Source of the DNA: Bacteroidota bacterium
GTDB lineage: Bacteria > Bacteroidota > Bacteroidia > NS11-12g > UBA955
Reading direction: 5' to 3'
DNA length: 20,645 nucleotides
Assembly: GCA_005788145.1 (NCBI GenBank)
Contig: SXYY01000018.1
Span: 1 to 20,645, forward strand
Made by a program: the position numbers and the translations under genes. How positions within the stretch are numbered: position 1 is the first letter of the stretch; each line of letters begins with the position of its first letter. The notes beneath the pieces were generated by a model. That model saw only the letters and a list, made by a program, of their open reading frames with translations. It made no database searches and was not told the origin of the DNA. Positions 6,586-13,981 of the stretch are shown piece after piece.

Positions 6586-6951
6586 ATGATTACATACCTA
6601 AATAAGTACAAGAAAACAATAGCAGTTCTTGTACTTATTTTATTTTTTTGCTTATCCCCAATACCAAAAACTGCCACAAGTTTCCAGTTTTCAGGTAAAT
6701 TAGGGCTGGATAAATGGTTTCATTTTTTTATTTATTACTTCCTCTATTTGGTTTGGGCCTCTGAAAACAAGAGGATCGCTGAAAGAGTTTTCCTATTTGT
6801 AGTTCTAAGTATTCTATTTGGTATAACTATTGAGATATTACAGGATGTTACCTCATTTGGGAGGAGTGCGGAGTTAGCGGATTTTTTTGCAGACTTTTCG
6901 GGGATATTATTCGGATATTTTATCTCAAATCGGAAGAAATCTCTGTATTAA
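6586..6951 (+). CDS. VanZ-like family membrane protein
   Basis: A 121-residue polytopic membrane protein with about four membrane segments, near residues 10-28, 43-58, 66-84 and 99-116. It has the VanZ-like pattern DKWFHFFIYYFL, then GITIEILQ, then RSAELADFFADFSG. VanZ of enterococci lowers teicoplanin susceptibility, but most relatives have no known biochemical role, so no resistance function should be assumed. VanZ-like genes directly downstream of gcvH recur in Bacteroidota (recalled, not checked). The gene is visibly more A+T-rich than accD and gcvH. Its first codons lie in a perfect inverted repeat followed by a T-run, which could reduce its expression relative to the operon. Its TAA stop shares the tetranucleotide TTAA with the stop of the convergent M15 gene. 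Confidence 0.85.
   Translation: MITYLNKYKKTIAVLVLILFFCLSPIPKTATSFQFSGKLGLDKWFHFFIYYFLYLVWASENKRIAERVFLFVVLSILFGITIEILQDVTSFGRSAELADFFADFSGILFGYFISNRKKSLY
6600..6647 (+). terminator. Candidate intra-operon attenuator at the start of the VanZ gene
   Basis: Arms 6600-6614 (AAATAAGTACAAGAA) and 6626-6640 are perfectly complementary over 15 bp around an 11-base loop. The sequence TATTTTTTT follows at 6641-6649. The layout is that of an intrinsic terminator, but the stem is A+T-rich and so weaker than a typical one. It starts 21 bases after the gcvH stop and covers VanZ codons 5 onward. It may be an attenuator, an mRNA 3'-end stabiliser for fba-accD-gcvH, or chance in a low-GC gene. Confidence 0.45.
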
Positions 6952-7727
6952 TTGCACTGCAATCCCTTGACATAATCCTCGATGATGCGTATTTCCCCAG
7001 CCAAGTCGCTACCATAAAAACCAGCAAAGTCAGCTGCGCTTACATTGTTGCTGTAATACGCCAAATATTGACCCGCCAATGGCATGTATGACCAATGCCA
7101 AGCTTCTGCCTCGTAACCCGTTAAGCGGCCAGTGCTTCTCGGAGAATATACTTCGCAAAATCCGTACTCCCTGGCATGTTTTCTCAGCCATGTAATCTCT
7201 GCCAAGCCCCGGCCCATCTTGAAATAACCGGGCTCCAATGAATTGATGTCGATGTCGGTTCCCCAGTGATGACGGCTGCTGCCGGGCATACTGCTGTACA
7301 ATAGAATGTGCTTTGCATTTTCAATGCCCTTGCCAAAGCGATTCACATTGCCCATCCATTTGCGGTCCCAAATCGCCTTTTGTTCCCAAAAATTTCGCGT
7401 TCCTGAAATGATTTTCAAATCGATCCCCGCCGTCATCGCAGCCCTGCGCATTCGTTGAAAGGCCTCGATCACCTCTTTCTGTAAATACATGGGCTTGCTG
7501 CAAATCATTGGCGGAACATTGGCAAATCGCACATGGGTTTGGGCCGAGAATTTACCCATTACAAAGTCTTTGGATACGTGGCTGTCGTTTTGTGCTTCAA
7601 GAATGTGAGCAGGTTGGTTCGTTGAAACCACCGCATCCAAATCCAAGGCAGCGCGTTGTTGTCCTTCAAAACCAAGGAGGCATATGGCAGCAAACCCCAA
7701 AATCAAACCAAACTTGCCGCGATTCAT
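6948..7727 (-). CDS. M15 family D-alanyl-D-alanine carboxypeptidase-like protein (VanY type)
   Basis: A 259-residue exported zinc peptidase predicted to cut D-Ala-D-Ala or related bonds in peptidoglycan. The metal site is complete: S-x-H-x-x-G pattern at SRHHWGTDID with His153 and Asp160, and EAWHW with His211 as third ligand and Glu208 as catalytic base. I start at ATG 7727 (MNRGKFGLILGFAAICLLG), which gives a clean N-terminal hydrophobic signal; the longer frame to 7946 would overlap the divergent gene. Whether the protein is released into the periplasm or stays anchored is not clear. The gene is convergent and overlapping with the VanZ-like gene. Cell-wall remodelling is the likely role, and antibiotic resistance is not indicated. 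Confidence 0.87.
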   Translation of the reverse strand: MNRGKFGLILGFAAICLLGFEGQQRAALDLDAVVSTNQPAHILEAQNDSHVSKDFVMGKFSAQTHVRFANVPPMICSKPMYLQKEVIEAFQRMRRAAMTAGIDLKIISGTRNFWEQKAIWDRKWMGNVNRFGKGIENAKHILLYSSMPGSSRHHWGTDIDINSLEPGYFKMGRGLAEITWLRKHAREYGFCEVYSPRSTGRLTGYEAEAWHWSYMPLAGQYLAYYSNNVSAADFAGFYGSDLAGEIRIIEDYVKGLQCN

Positions 7728-7732
7728 GTAGG

Positions 7733-7740
7733 CAAAGTAA
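7733..7740 (-). promoter_or_regulatory. Weak -7 element before the M15 gene
   Basis: On the minus strand this reads TTACTTTG, seven of eight positions of TAnnTTTG, ending 5 bases before the proposed ATG at 7727. If used, transcription would begin at or very near the start codon. Confidence 0.3.
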
Positions 7741-7762
7741 CAACATTTTAAATGCATGCCCG

Positions 7763-7770
7763 TAAATTCG
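7763..7770 (+). promoter_or_regulatory. Weak -7 element before the BNR-repeat gene
   Basis: TAAATTCG matches seven of eight positions of TAnnTTTG and ends 6 bases before ATG 7777. The spacing again implies an extremely short leader. Confidence 0.28.
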
Positions 7771-7776
7771 TAAATC

Positions 7777-10557
7777 ATGAGGTTACAAGAATTTCGCAAA
7801 GGGGGACTGATGATTTCCATGTTCGTATTGTTCACAATACAGGCTTTTTCGCAACAATCGGCGATGGAGCACGGTGCTACAGCCCGTTGGCAATGGGAAT
7901 TGAAGCGATTGGCAGATCCTGAAACCGGCCAAATTCCCTCGAACATGCGTCAGCGCGAATTGAATTTTGTATCCACTTTGCCCAAAAATACCGACGTGAA
8001 TCCCATCGCCCGAACGGCCACTGGTTGGAAACACAGGGGGCCCTATTTTATTGGTGGAAGAACCCGCGCAATTGGCATTGATGTGGCTGACACTCAGCGC
8101 ATTTTGGCTGGGTCTGTTTCTGGCGGTGTATGGCTCACAACCGACGGGGGAAAAACTTGGAATGCAGCGCAAAAAACCAACGAACTTCGATCGACCACTT
8201 GCTTGATTCAAGATGTTCGTCCCAACCACCAACACATTTGGTACATGGGAACAGGGGAGGCATACGGACAGAGTGCCGGTGCGCGTGGTGCGTATTATTT
8301 GGGTGATGGATTGTTCGTTTCTGAAGATTCAGGCAAAAATTGGTCGCCCATTGCCAGTACTGCCGCCGGCAACCCCGTATCGTTTTCAACGGGTTGGCAG
8401 CTGGTATGGAACCTCGCCCTAGACCACAGCGCACACGATACTGTACAAGAAATGTATGCCGCATGTTACAACCAGGTGCAACGCAGCTTCAATGGCGGGA
8501 AAACATGGACCAATCTCCTTGCTGGGGGTTATTTTACCGATGTGGCCGTGAGTAGCAAAGGGGTAGTGTATGCGACCTCCAGTTCGGAAGGACAAAAGAA
8601 AGGTATGTTTCGCGGAGCAGACAATGGCGCCTTGGTGAACATCAACCCATCGTTTTTAAGAACTACCTATAAGCGCATCGTCATTGGGGTTGATCCCAAC
8701 AATGAGAATGTGGTGTATTTTCTGCTCAATACGGACAACTTTGGGAAGTCGCTTGCGAATTTTCGCGGTGAAGTAGAGTGGAATGCGTTGTATCGATATA
8801 CCTACCTCGGTGGCGATGGCACCGGTGATTCCGGCGTTTGGGAAGATCTTTCAGCGAATTTACCCGCGGGTTCTGCGTTTGATCGATGGAATGTACAAGG
8901 TAGCTACGATATGCTGGTGAAGGTACGCCCCGGCAACTCCCAACATGTTTTCATCGGTGGAACAAACCTATATCTATCCACTGCCGCTTTTTCAGATTCA
9001 ACCCATACACAGAAAATTGGCGGATATAAACTCAATGCCAAATGGCCCGATGTGGGCGTTTACCCCAATCATCATCCCGACCAGCACAATTTGGTGTTTT
9101 ATCCGAACGATAGCAACAAATTCCTCAGCGCCAACGATGGTGGCGTTTTTCGCTCCACGAACATCGGTGCGGTGCCATTCGTTTGGGAATCTCTAAACAA
9201 CGGGTACTTGACCACGCAGTTCTATACGGTTGCATTGGACCACGCAACACCCCAAAGTCCACTGTTGGTGGCAGGTGCCCAAGACAATTGCCAGGTGATG
9301 ACGGTGTCAGATGCATCCAATGCCACATGGACAGAAACTTACTTTGGTGATGGATCCTATTGTGCCGTGGAAGACGGTGCCAAGTTGTTTTATTTTTCCA
9401 AGCAGCAAGGCAAAATGATCAAGGCGACAGTCGATGCCAAAGGGAATCGCACGGCTTATGCCAGAATAGATCCCATTGGTGGGTCTAAGTATTTGTTTAT
9501 CAATCCGTATGTGCTTGATCCTGTAGATAACAACATCATATATCTGGCTGGTGGTAAATACCTTTGGCGCAACAACCAATTGCGAAGCATTCCGCTCCTC
9601 AACAACAACGATAGCATCACCCAAGGTTGGCTCAGGGGGAGTGATTCTGTGGTGATTCGCAATGAATTTGTATCGGCTTTGGGTGCGAGTATTCAGCCGG
9701 CGCATCGATTGTATTATGGCACCACATTGAAGCGATTGTACCGGGTTGATAGTGCTCATCTGAGCGCCAATTTGAAACCCAAAGATATCACGGCAACGGC
9801 ATTCCCATCGGCCTACATTGGTTGCGTGGCGGTTGATCCCAGAAATGCCGATAAAGTGATGGTTTCATTCAGTAATTACAATGTGTACAGCATATTTTCT
9901 TCGGAGGATGGCGGTAAAACATGGGCGAAATCGGCGGGAAACTTGGAGCAGTTTGGTACGGGTTTGGGCGATGGTCCTTCGGTTCGTTGGCTATCAATTT
10001 TGCCAGTTGATGATGGTACGGTGTATTTGGCAGCAACCAGTGCGGGATTTTTCGCCACAGATACCCTGCAAGGATTGAATACCAAATGGGTACAACAAGC
10101 CAGTGGTGAAATTGGCAACATGGTCTGTGATATGTTTGATGTAAGACCCAGTGATGGAACCATCGCGTTGGCCACCCACGGCAACGGAATTTACACAGCG
10201 AACATTGTCAAGAAGGGCGATATCTTGAATGCCGATAACATTGAAAAATTATCGGTTTTGAAAGCGATGATCTCCCCAAATCCTGCTTCAAACCAGATAA
10301 AAATCACCGGGAACTATGCAGGTATGGAAAAAAATGTTACACAAAATCAACTTTTAGCCCAAAGCAATGTCACCTTGGTTGACCCCCTCGGGAGAACGAT
10401 AAAAACACAGCCGTTTACCGCATCAAACTTCTTGCCCAACAAGGGGTTTGAGGTTGAATTATCCCTAGAAAATGTCCCAGAAGGTTGCTATTATGTTCGC
10501 ATGAAAGTGGGCAAAGCGTTGAAAACCTTGCCGGTTTTCGTGACATCCATCAGATAA
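7777..10557 (+). CDS. Secreted BNR/sortilin-like beta-propeller protein with T9SS sorting domain
   Basis: A 926-residue protein exported by Sec and then the type IX secretion system. The N-terminal signal runs MISMFVLFTIQAFSQQ. Asp-box (BNR) motifs of the form S/T-x-D-x-G-x-T-W mark propeller blades: TTDGGKTW near 121, SEDSGKNW near 180, FNGGKTW near 239 and SEDGGKTW near 708. The C-terminus from about residue 828 is a type A sorting domain: ISPNPASNQIKI, then VDPLGRTIKTQPF, then VPEGCYYVRMKVG. Large Asp-box propellers of this layout are common T9SS cargo, and many relatives are labelled glycosyl hydrolase. No sialidase catalytic set is visible, so an enzymatic call is not justified. It is more likely surface-attached or secreted and binding. 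No neighbouring gene clarifies its ligand. Confidence 0.85.
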   Translation: MRLQEFRKGGLMISMFVLFTIQAFSQQSAMEHGATARWQWELKRLADPETGQIPSNMRQRELNFVSTLPKNTDVNPIARTATGWKHRGPYFIGGRTRAIGIDVADTQRILAGSVSGGVWLTTDGGKTWNAAQKTNELRSTTCLIQDVRPNHQHIWYMGTGEAYGQSAGARGAYYLGDGLFVSEDSGKNWSPIASTAAGNPVSFSTGWQLVWNLALDHSAHDTVQEMYAACYNQVQRSFNGGKTWTNLLAGGYFTDVAVSSKGVVYATSSSEGQKKGMFRGADNGALVNINPSFLRTTYKRIVIGVDPNNENVVYFLLNTDNFGKSLANFRGEVEWNALYRYTYLGGDGTGDSGVWEDLSANLPAGSAFDRWNVQGSYDMLVKVRPGNSQHVFIGGTNLYLSTAAFSDSTHTQKIGGYKLNAKWPDVGVYPNHHPDQHNLVFYPNDSNKFLSANDGGVFRSTNIGAVPFVWESLNNGYLTTQFYTVALDHATPQSPLLVAGAQDNCQVMTVSDASNATWTETYFGDGSYCAVEDGAKLFYFSKQQGKMIKATVDAKGNRTAYARIDPIGGSKYLFINPYVLDPVDNNIIYLAGGKYLWRNNQLRSIPLLNNNDSITQGWLRGSDSVVIRNEFVSALGASIQPAHRLYYGTTLKRLYRVDSAHLSANLKPKDITATAFPSAYIGCVAVDPRNADKVMVSFSNYNVYSIFSSEDGGKTWAKSAGNLEQFGTGLGDGPSVRWLSILPVDDGTVYLAATSAGFFATDTLQGLNTKWVQQASGEIGNMVCDMFDVRPSDGTIALATHGNGIYTANIVKKGDILNADNIEKLSVLKAMISPNPASNQIKITGNYAGMEKNVTQNQLLAQSNVTLVDPLGRTIKTQPFTASNFLPNKGFEVELSLENVPEGCYYVRMKVGKALKTLPVFVTSIR

Positions 10558-10574
10558 ACTGTGGTTGGATATCC

Positions 10575-10582
10575 TATCTTTG
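10575..10582 (+). promoter_or_regulatory. -7 promoter element for the desaturase gene
   Basis: TATCTTTG, an exact TAnnTTTG match identical to the lptF box, lies in the 34-base gap after the BNR gene and ends 9 bases before ATG 10592. No -33 TTTG is seen at normal spacing. Confidence 0.5.
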
Positions 10583-10591
10583 TGAATACGC

Positions 10592-11659
10592 ATGAACCAA
10601 ATACGCTTTGAAGGCAGAAATGCCCTGTTCTTTTCTACGTTGCGTGCGCGAATCGACGCATACTTCACAGATAACAATATCAAGTCCTCAGGGAATTGGA
10701 AATTGTATAGTAAAACCATCATTTTGGGTCTTTCCCTGTTGGCTTTGTATGTAACATTGGTATTCTTTACACCAGGTACGGTCTTAGCCGTTGCTCTGTG
10801 CATGTTGTTGGGTGTGAATTTCGCAACCATTGGCTTCAATGTGATGCATGATGGCGCCCATGGCAGTTACTCGAGCAAGCCTTGGGTAAATAAAATGATG
10901 GCCCATAGCTTGAACTTGATGGGGGGCAACGCCTTTTTTTGGAATCAAAAGCACAATGTAGCGCATCATTCATTCACCAACATCGAAGGTGCCGATGAAG
11001 ATATCGATATCAGCCCTTACATGCGCGTGAGTGAGTTCCAACCCAAGTACTGGTTTCATCGCTTTCAACATATTTACGGTTTGTTGCTGTATTGTGTTAC
11101 CTATTTGATGTGGATTTTTTACCAAGATTTCGTGAAATATTTCACAGGCAAAGTAGGCGATCGCGACATGAAAGTAAAGTTTACGGCCATGGATCACTTG
11201 ACCTTCTGGGTAACGAAATTGGGTTATATCGCTGTGTTTATTGGTTTTCCCATTTACTACGTAGGACTTGCTCCAACGCTGTTGGGTTACACGGTTGTGA
11301 GTATGACCACAGGGTTCGTGATTGCTGTTGTGTTTCAGTTGGCACACGTTGTAGAAGATGTTACGTTCGTTGAAAAAACATCGCCTGTGACTTCGGTGGA
11401 GGCAGATTGGGCTACACACCAAATCCAAACAACTGCGAATTTTGGTACTAAGAGCAAATTTTTGGCTTGGATGTTGGGTGGTTTGAATTTTCAGGTTGAA
11501 CACCACTTGTTCCCCAAAATATCCCACATTCATTACCCTAAGTTGAACCAAATTGTGCGTGAAACCTGCGAGGAATTTAAGATTACCTACAAAGAATTCC
11601 CAACCATGTTGAGCGCTGTCCACTCTCATTTGCTTCACCTGAAGCATATAGGAGCGTAA
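10592..11659 (+). CDS. Membrane fatty acid desaturase (front-end / linoleoyl-CoA desaturase-like)
   Basis: A 355-residue integral-membrane di-iron desaturase that inserts a cis double bond into an acyl chain. All three histidine boxes are present: HDGAH at 86-90, HNVAHH at 121-126 and QVEHH at 301-305. The glutamine that replaces the first histidine of the third box is the hallmark of front-end (delta-5/delta-6) desaturases. Unlike many eukaryotic members it has no fused cytochrome b5 domain, so an external ferredoxin or cytochrome partner is needed. Membrane segments flank the boxes, for example near 45-60, 65-84 and 205-250. Substrate chain and regiospecificity cannot be read from sequence; membrane-fluidity control is the likely role. 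The unrecognised gene at 11667 follows after 7 bases and is probably co-transcribed. Confidence 0.9.
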   Translation: MNQIRFEGRNALFFSTLRARIDAYFTDNNIKSSGNWKLYSKTIILGLSLLALYVTLVFFTPGTVLAVALCMLLGVNFATIGFNVMHDGAHGSYSSKPWVNKMMAHSLNLMGGNAFFWNQKHNVAHHSFTNIEGADEDIDISPYMRVSEFQPKYWFHRFQHIYGLLLYCVTYLMWIFYQDFVKYFTGKVGDRDMKVKFTAMDHLTFWVTKLGYIAVFIGFPIYYVGLAPTLLGYTVVSMTTGFVIAVVFQLAHVVEDVTFVEKTSPVTSVEADWATHQIQTTANFGTKSKFLAWMLGGLNFQVEHHLFPKISHIHYPKLNQIVRETCEEFKITYKEFPTMLSAVHSHLLHLKHIGA

Positions 11660-11666
11660 TACGCCA

Positions 11667-12401
11667 ATGAAAAGTTCTTACGGTCCGTTTGCGGTCAAAG
11701 TCAGCACACTGCGCAGCGATTACTCTGTGGTGGTCAATGCGCAAGGATCCGTATTAAAAACACATTTGCAAGGCGAGTTTGCTGCATGGCCTACGGAGGT
11801 TGCACAATTACTTGCGAATGACCTAAATGCTTTGCCACAGCACGCAGATCTGCGTGAGAGTTTGGTATATTGTTTACTGAGCACATTTTGCGAAGAAAAG
11901 CAGCCCCAGTTCGAGTTGTTTGTGGAGGATGATCTTCAGTGGGATGCGGCCTATCGCTTGTCTGAAGACGATGAAATCGCAGCGTTACAATACGAAAGCA
12001 TCGCGCCACTTGTTCGTTTTTTGAAAGACGATTGGATAACCCTGCCCGAGAATACTTGTCAGAATGTTGAGGAGATGCGCGAGGCGGATATCGACTTTGT
12101 ACCCGGAGAGATTGTCAATTGTTTCATGGACTTTACCCAAGGATTCAACCAATACCAGAAGTATGCCGTGGAATTGTTGCAGAGCATTTTCGGTGGGATT
12201 CACCTGTCCATGATATTGTTGTGGGTGTCTCGGAAAGTTTCATCCGAAGACCTCATGAAATCTTCTCTGTTTTTAAGTTGTACAAAAGAGGATTTAGAAA
12301 GCCGCAAATTCAGCAAATCGGAGAGGGACGATATCGAATCCTTTTCCGCCAAATTGGATGCCTTGAAGCAAGCTTTATACTTACTAAAATCAAGAGATTA
12401 A
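11667..12401 (+). CDS. Conserved-looking hypothetical cytosolic protein
   Basis: I do not recognise this 244-residue protein. It has no signal peptide and no clear membrane span. Hydrophobic and charged residues alternate as in a soluble mixed alpha/beta protein. It has an acidic middle (EDDLQWDAAYRLSEDDEI) and a helical, Lys/Glu-rich C-terminus (KFSKSERDDIESFSAKLDAL). The N-terminus, AVKVSTLRSDYSVVVNAQGSVLKT, looks like paired beta strands and loosely recalls the start of Atp12-type F1 assembly chaperones, but the similarity is too weak for a call. The start, ATG 11667, lies 7 bases after the desaturase stop, so it is probably co-transcribed with it. The stop shares a TTAA tetranucleotide with the convergent T9SS cargo gene. 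Confidence 0.7.
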   Translation: MKSSYGPFAVKVSTLRSDYSVVVNAQGSVLKTHLQGEFAAWPTEVAQLLANDLNALPQHADLRESLVYCLLSTFCEEKQPQFELFVEDDLQWDAAYRLSEDDEIAALQYESIAPLVRFLKDDWITLPENTCQNVEEMREADIDFVPGEIVNCFMDFTQGFNQYQKYAVELLQSIFGGIHLSMILLWVSRKVSSEDLMKSSLFLSCTKEDLESRKFSKSERDDIESFSAKLDALKQALYLLKSRD

Positions 12402-13873
12402 GGTTGCACAACCACGGATGCCGTGCTCATGCCTCGTTCGGTTTCAATCCGCGCAAAATACACTGTTAATCCTGCTTGCTGCTGATGGGTAAATTCACCA
12501 AAGTGAAGTACAGTTGTATTCGATGGTTGGGAGAGGTTCTCCGCGTAAACGATTTGTCCAGATGTATTGAACACCACCAAGCGCTTGATGGGGCTATCCG
12601 AAGTGATTGTTGTTTGATCCTTGGCAGGGTTTGGATAGCATTGTACACTGGTTAGGGTGGGTTTGACGGTTTGTTTTAATCCAGCGAAATTGTCGTCGAG
12701 CCACAAATCTTCCAAAAATATTTGACTGTTTGGGTTACTGGCATTTTGGAAAGTAGAATCGGTCAAGTAAACCCCCACCGTTGCTTTTGATGGTGTGAGT
12801 GTGAAACGACTGTCCCAAACGATGTCCTCTGCAAATAACATGTAGTTTCCTGGAACGGTGCTTTTGGAATCTTGTGAAAACATACCCGATCCTACGAGTG
12901 TATCTGCATGGAAAAAATTCACCATCACCGTGGCTCTGTCGCCACCCGTCAGCGATCCTTTCCAATATCCACGAATGCTGTTGTATCGCTTGGATACCGC
13001 GAATGAAGGAGTACCCATGTCGGCATACGATAAGTTGGTATCTCGTGTTACCATCCAAGCTGGAATGATTTCTGTGCCACTGGATGTATTGATACTTCGC
13101 TGTTTCAACAATGCCGCGAGCCCTGTGCGTGAATCGGTAGAACTCAAAATATACTCCTGTAAGCCGTTCATTTTGCCAACGCGCTCTTCGTAGGCATCCA
13201 AAGAAGTCAACCACTGATTGGGCTTTCGAACGAGCAAATTGCCCCAAGACTCGATACTCAAGTTTCCATCAGCGGATGTCTGTCCTCCTGGAAATGAAAT
13301 GTCGTAGATTGCTATACTCCCATTGCTATTGGGTGCGATGCGTCTTAAACTACTGGCGATGTAAACAAAGCCTGAATCAGCAACAACACCGGCAGTGGGA
13401 TAGGAATAGGTCAGTGGCACTGTGATGCTGTTGTCCCCGGTACCGGTTGCATCAGGTAAAATATAAAATTCTTGCAAGACCATTGGAATGGGGTCTGTGC
13501 CCTTTGTGAATCCCACAATGATCATCGCAGTATCATTGCCCAACTTTTCGCTGTTGTAGTTGATTTTGATGCTTCCTGGTGTACCTGAAATGCTGAAACC
13601 GCCTGTCAATGGATCTGGGTACTTTGATCCAACATTCATGGCAAAACTCACCGTTTTTGATGCTACGTCATTGCTCAGTCGAAAACCAACCACATTGCCC
13701 AAGGTTTTGGAAATGTCTTTGGATGTGTTGCCAATCATCATCCACTTGTTGGGTACCTCGTAGGACTGTGTGTTCCAATTGTTAAATCCCGCATTGGGAA
13801 TGGGGTTTTGGGCCAAGGCGATGTTGGCCAAACATACAAATATGGTAATTGAGAAATGGTTTTTTTTAGTCAT
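12398..13873 (-). CDS. Secreted two-module protein with T9SS type A sorting domain
   Basis: A 491-residue T9SS cargo protein. It has a Sec signal (HFSITIFVCLANIALAQ), two jelly-roll-like modules and a C-terminal type A sorting domain from about residue 410 (CYPNPAKDQTTI, then VVFNTSGQIVYAE, then LTVYFARIETERG). The two modules, about 25-200 and 205-395, seem to be divergent copies: each opens with an N/S-x-W stretch followed by PNKW or PNQW, and each ends in a beta strand carrying aspartates (IAIYDISFPGG; IFLEDLWLDDNF). The fold may resemble carbohydrate-binding or PCMD-type domains, but no family is certain and no catalytic residues stand out. A binding or surface-structural role is inferred. 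Its promoter region lies just beyond the terminator of the upstream PKD-protein gene, so it is probably transcribed independently. Confidence 0.8.
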   Translation of the reverse strand: MTKKNHFSITIFVCLANIALAQNPIPNAGFNNWNTQSYEVPNKWMMIGNTSKDISKTLGNVVGFRLSNDVASKTVSFAMNVGSKYPDPLTGGFSISGTPGSIKINYNSEKLGNDTAMIIVGFTKGTDPIPMVLQEFYILPDATGTGDNSITVPLTYSYPTAGVVADSGFVYIASSLRRIAPNSNGSIAIYDISFPGGQTSADGNLSIESWGNLLVRKPNQWLTSLDAYEERVGKMNGLQEYILSSTDSRTGLAALLKQRSINTSSGTEIIPAWMVTRDTNLSYADMGTPSFAVSKRYNSIRGYWKGSLTGGDRATVMVNFFHADTLVGSGMFSQDSKSTVPGNYMLFAEDIVWDSRFTLTPSKATVGVYLTDSTFQNASNPNSQIFLEDLWLDDNFAGLKQTVKPTLTSVQCYPNPAKDQTTITSDSPIKRLVVFNTSGQIVYAENLSQPSNTTVLHFGEFTHQQQAGLTVYFARIETERGMSTASVVVQP

Positions 13874-13896
13874 TGGGCTTGTTTGCTATGAGATTT

Positions 13897-13904
13897 GAAA
13901 AATA
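13897..13904 (-). promoter_or_regulatory. Weak -7 element for the two-module T9SS gene
   Basis: On the minus strand this reads TATTTTTC, seven of eight positions of TAnnTTTG, ending 23 bases before ATG 13873. It lies downstream of the minus-strand terminator at 13923-13966, where a new promoter would be expected. Confidence 0.3.
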
Positions 13905-13922
13905 ATGACATGTTGATTCAGC

Positions 13923-13966
13923 AAAAAGCCCCTGAATATTTGTGGTTTCACAACATTCAGGGGCTT
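13923..13966 (-). terminator. Strong nested-hairpin intrinsic terminator of the PKD-protein gene
   Basis: Perfect 12-bp arms at 13926-13937 (AAGCCCCTGAAT) and 13955-13966 enclose a second perfect stem, TTGTG/CACAA, at 13940-13944 and 13949-13953 with a GTTT loop. Read on the minus strand, the G+C-rich stem runs into TTTTT at 13927-13923. It begins 16 bases beyond the stop of the PKD-protein gene. It is the only clear intrinsic terminator I see in the window. Confidence 0.88.
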
Positions 13967-13981
13967 ATGAAAAGTACTTGA

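Noticed and set aside
6586..6951. VanZ-like and VanY-like (M15) neighbours as a glycopeptide-resistance cluster
   Set aside because: They are convergent and not co-transcribed, no VanA/H/X or sensor genes are present, and both families are common as housekeeping envelope genes in Bacteroidota.
10970..11647. 225-codon minus-strand frame inside the desaturase gene
   Set aside because: The plus strand carries all three histidine boxes; the minus translation is a shadow rich in His/Gln from complementary codons.
11667..12401. Calling the unrecognised protein an Atp12 F1-ATPase chaperone
   Set aside because: Only a short N-terminal stretch is reminiscent of that family; the rest does not clearly match, so no function is assigned.
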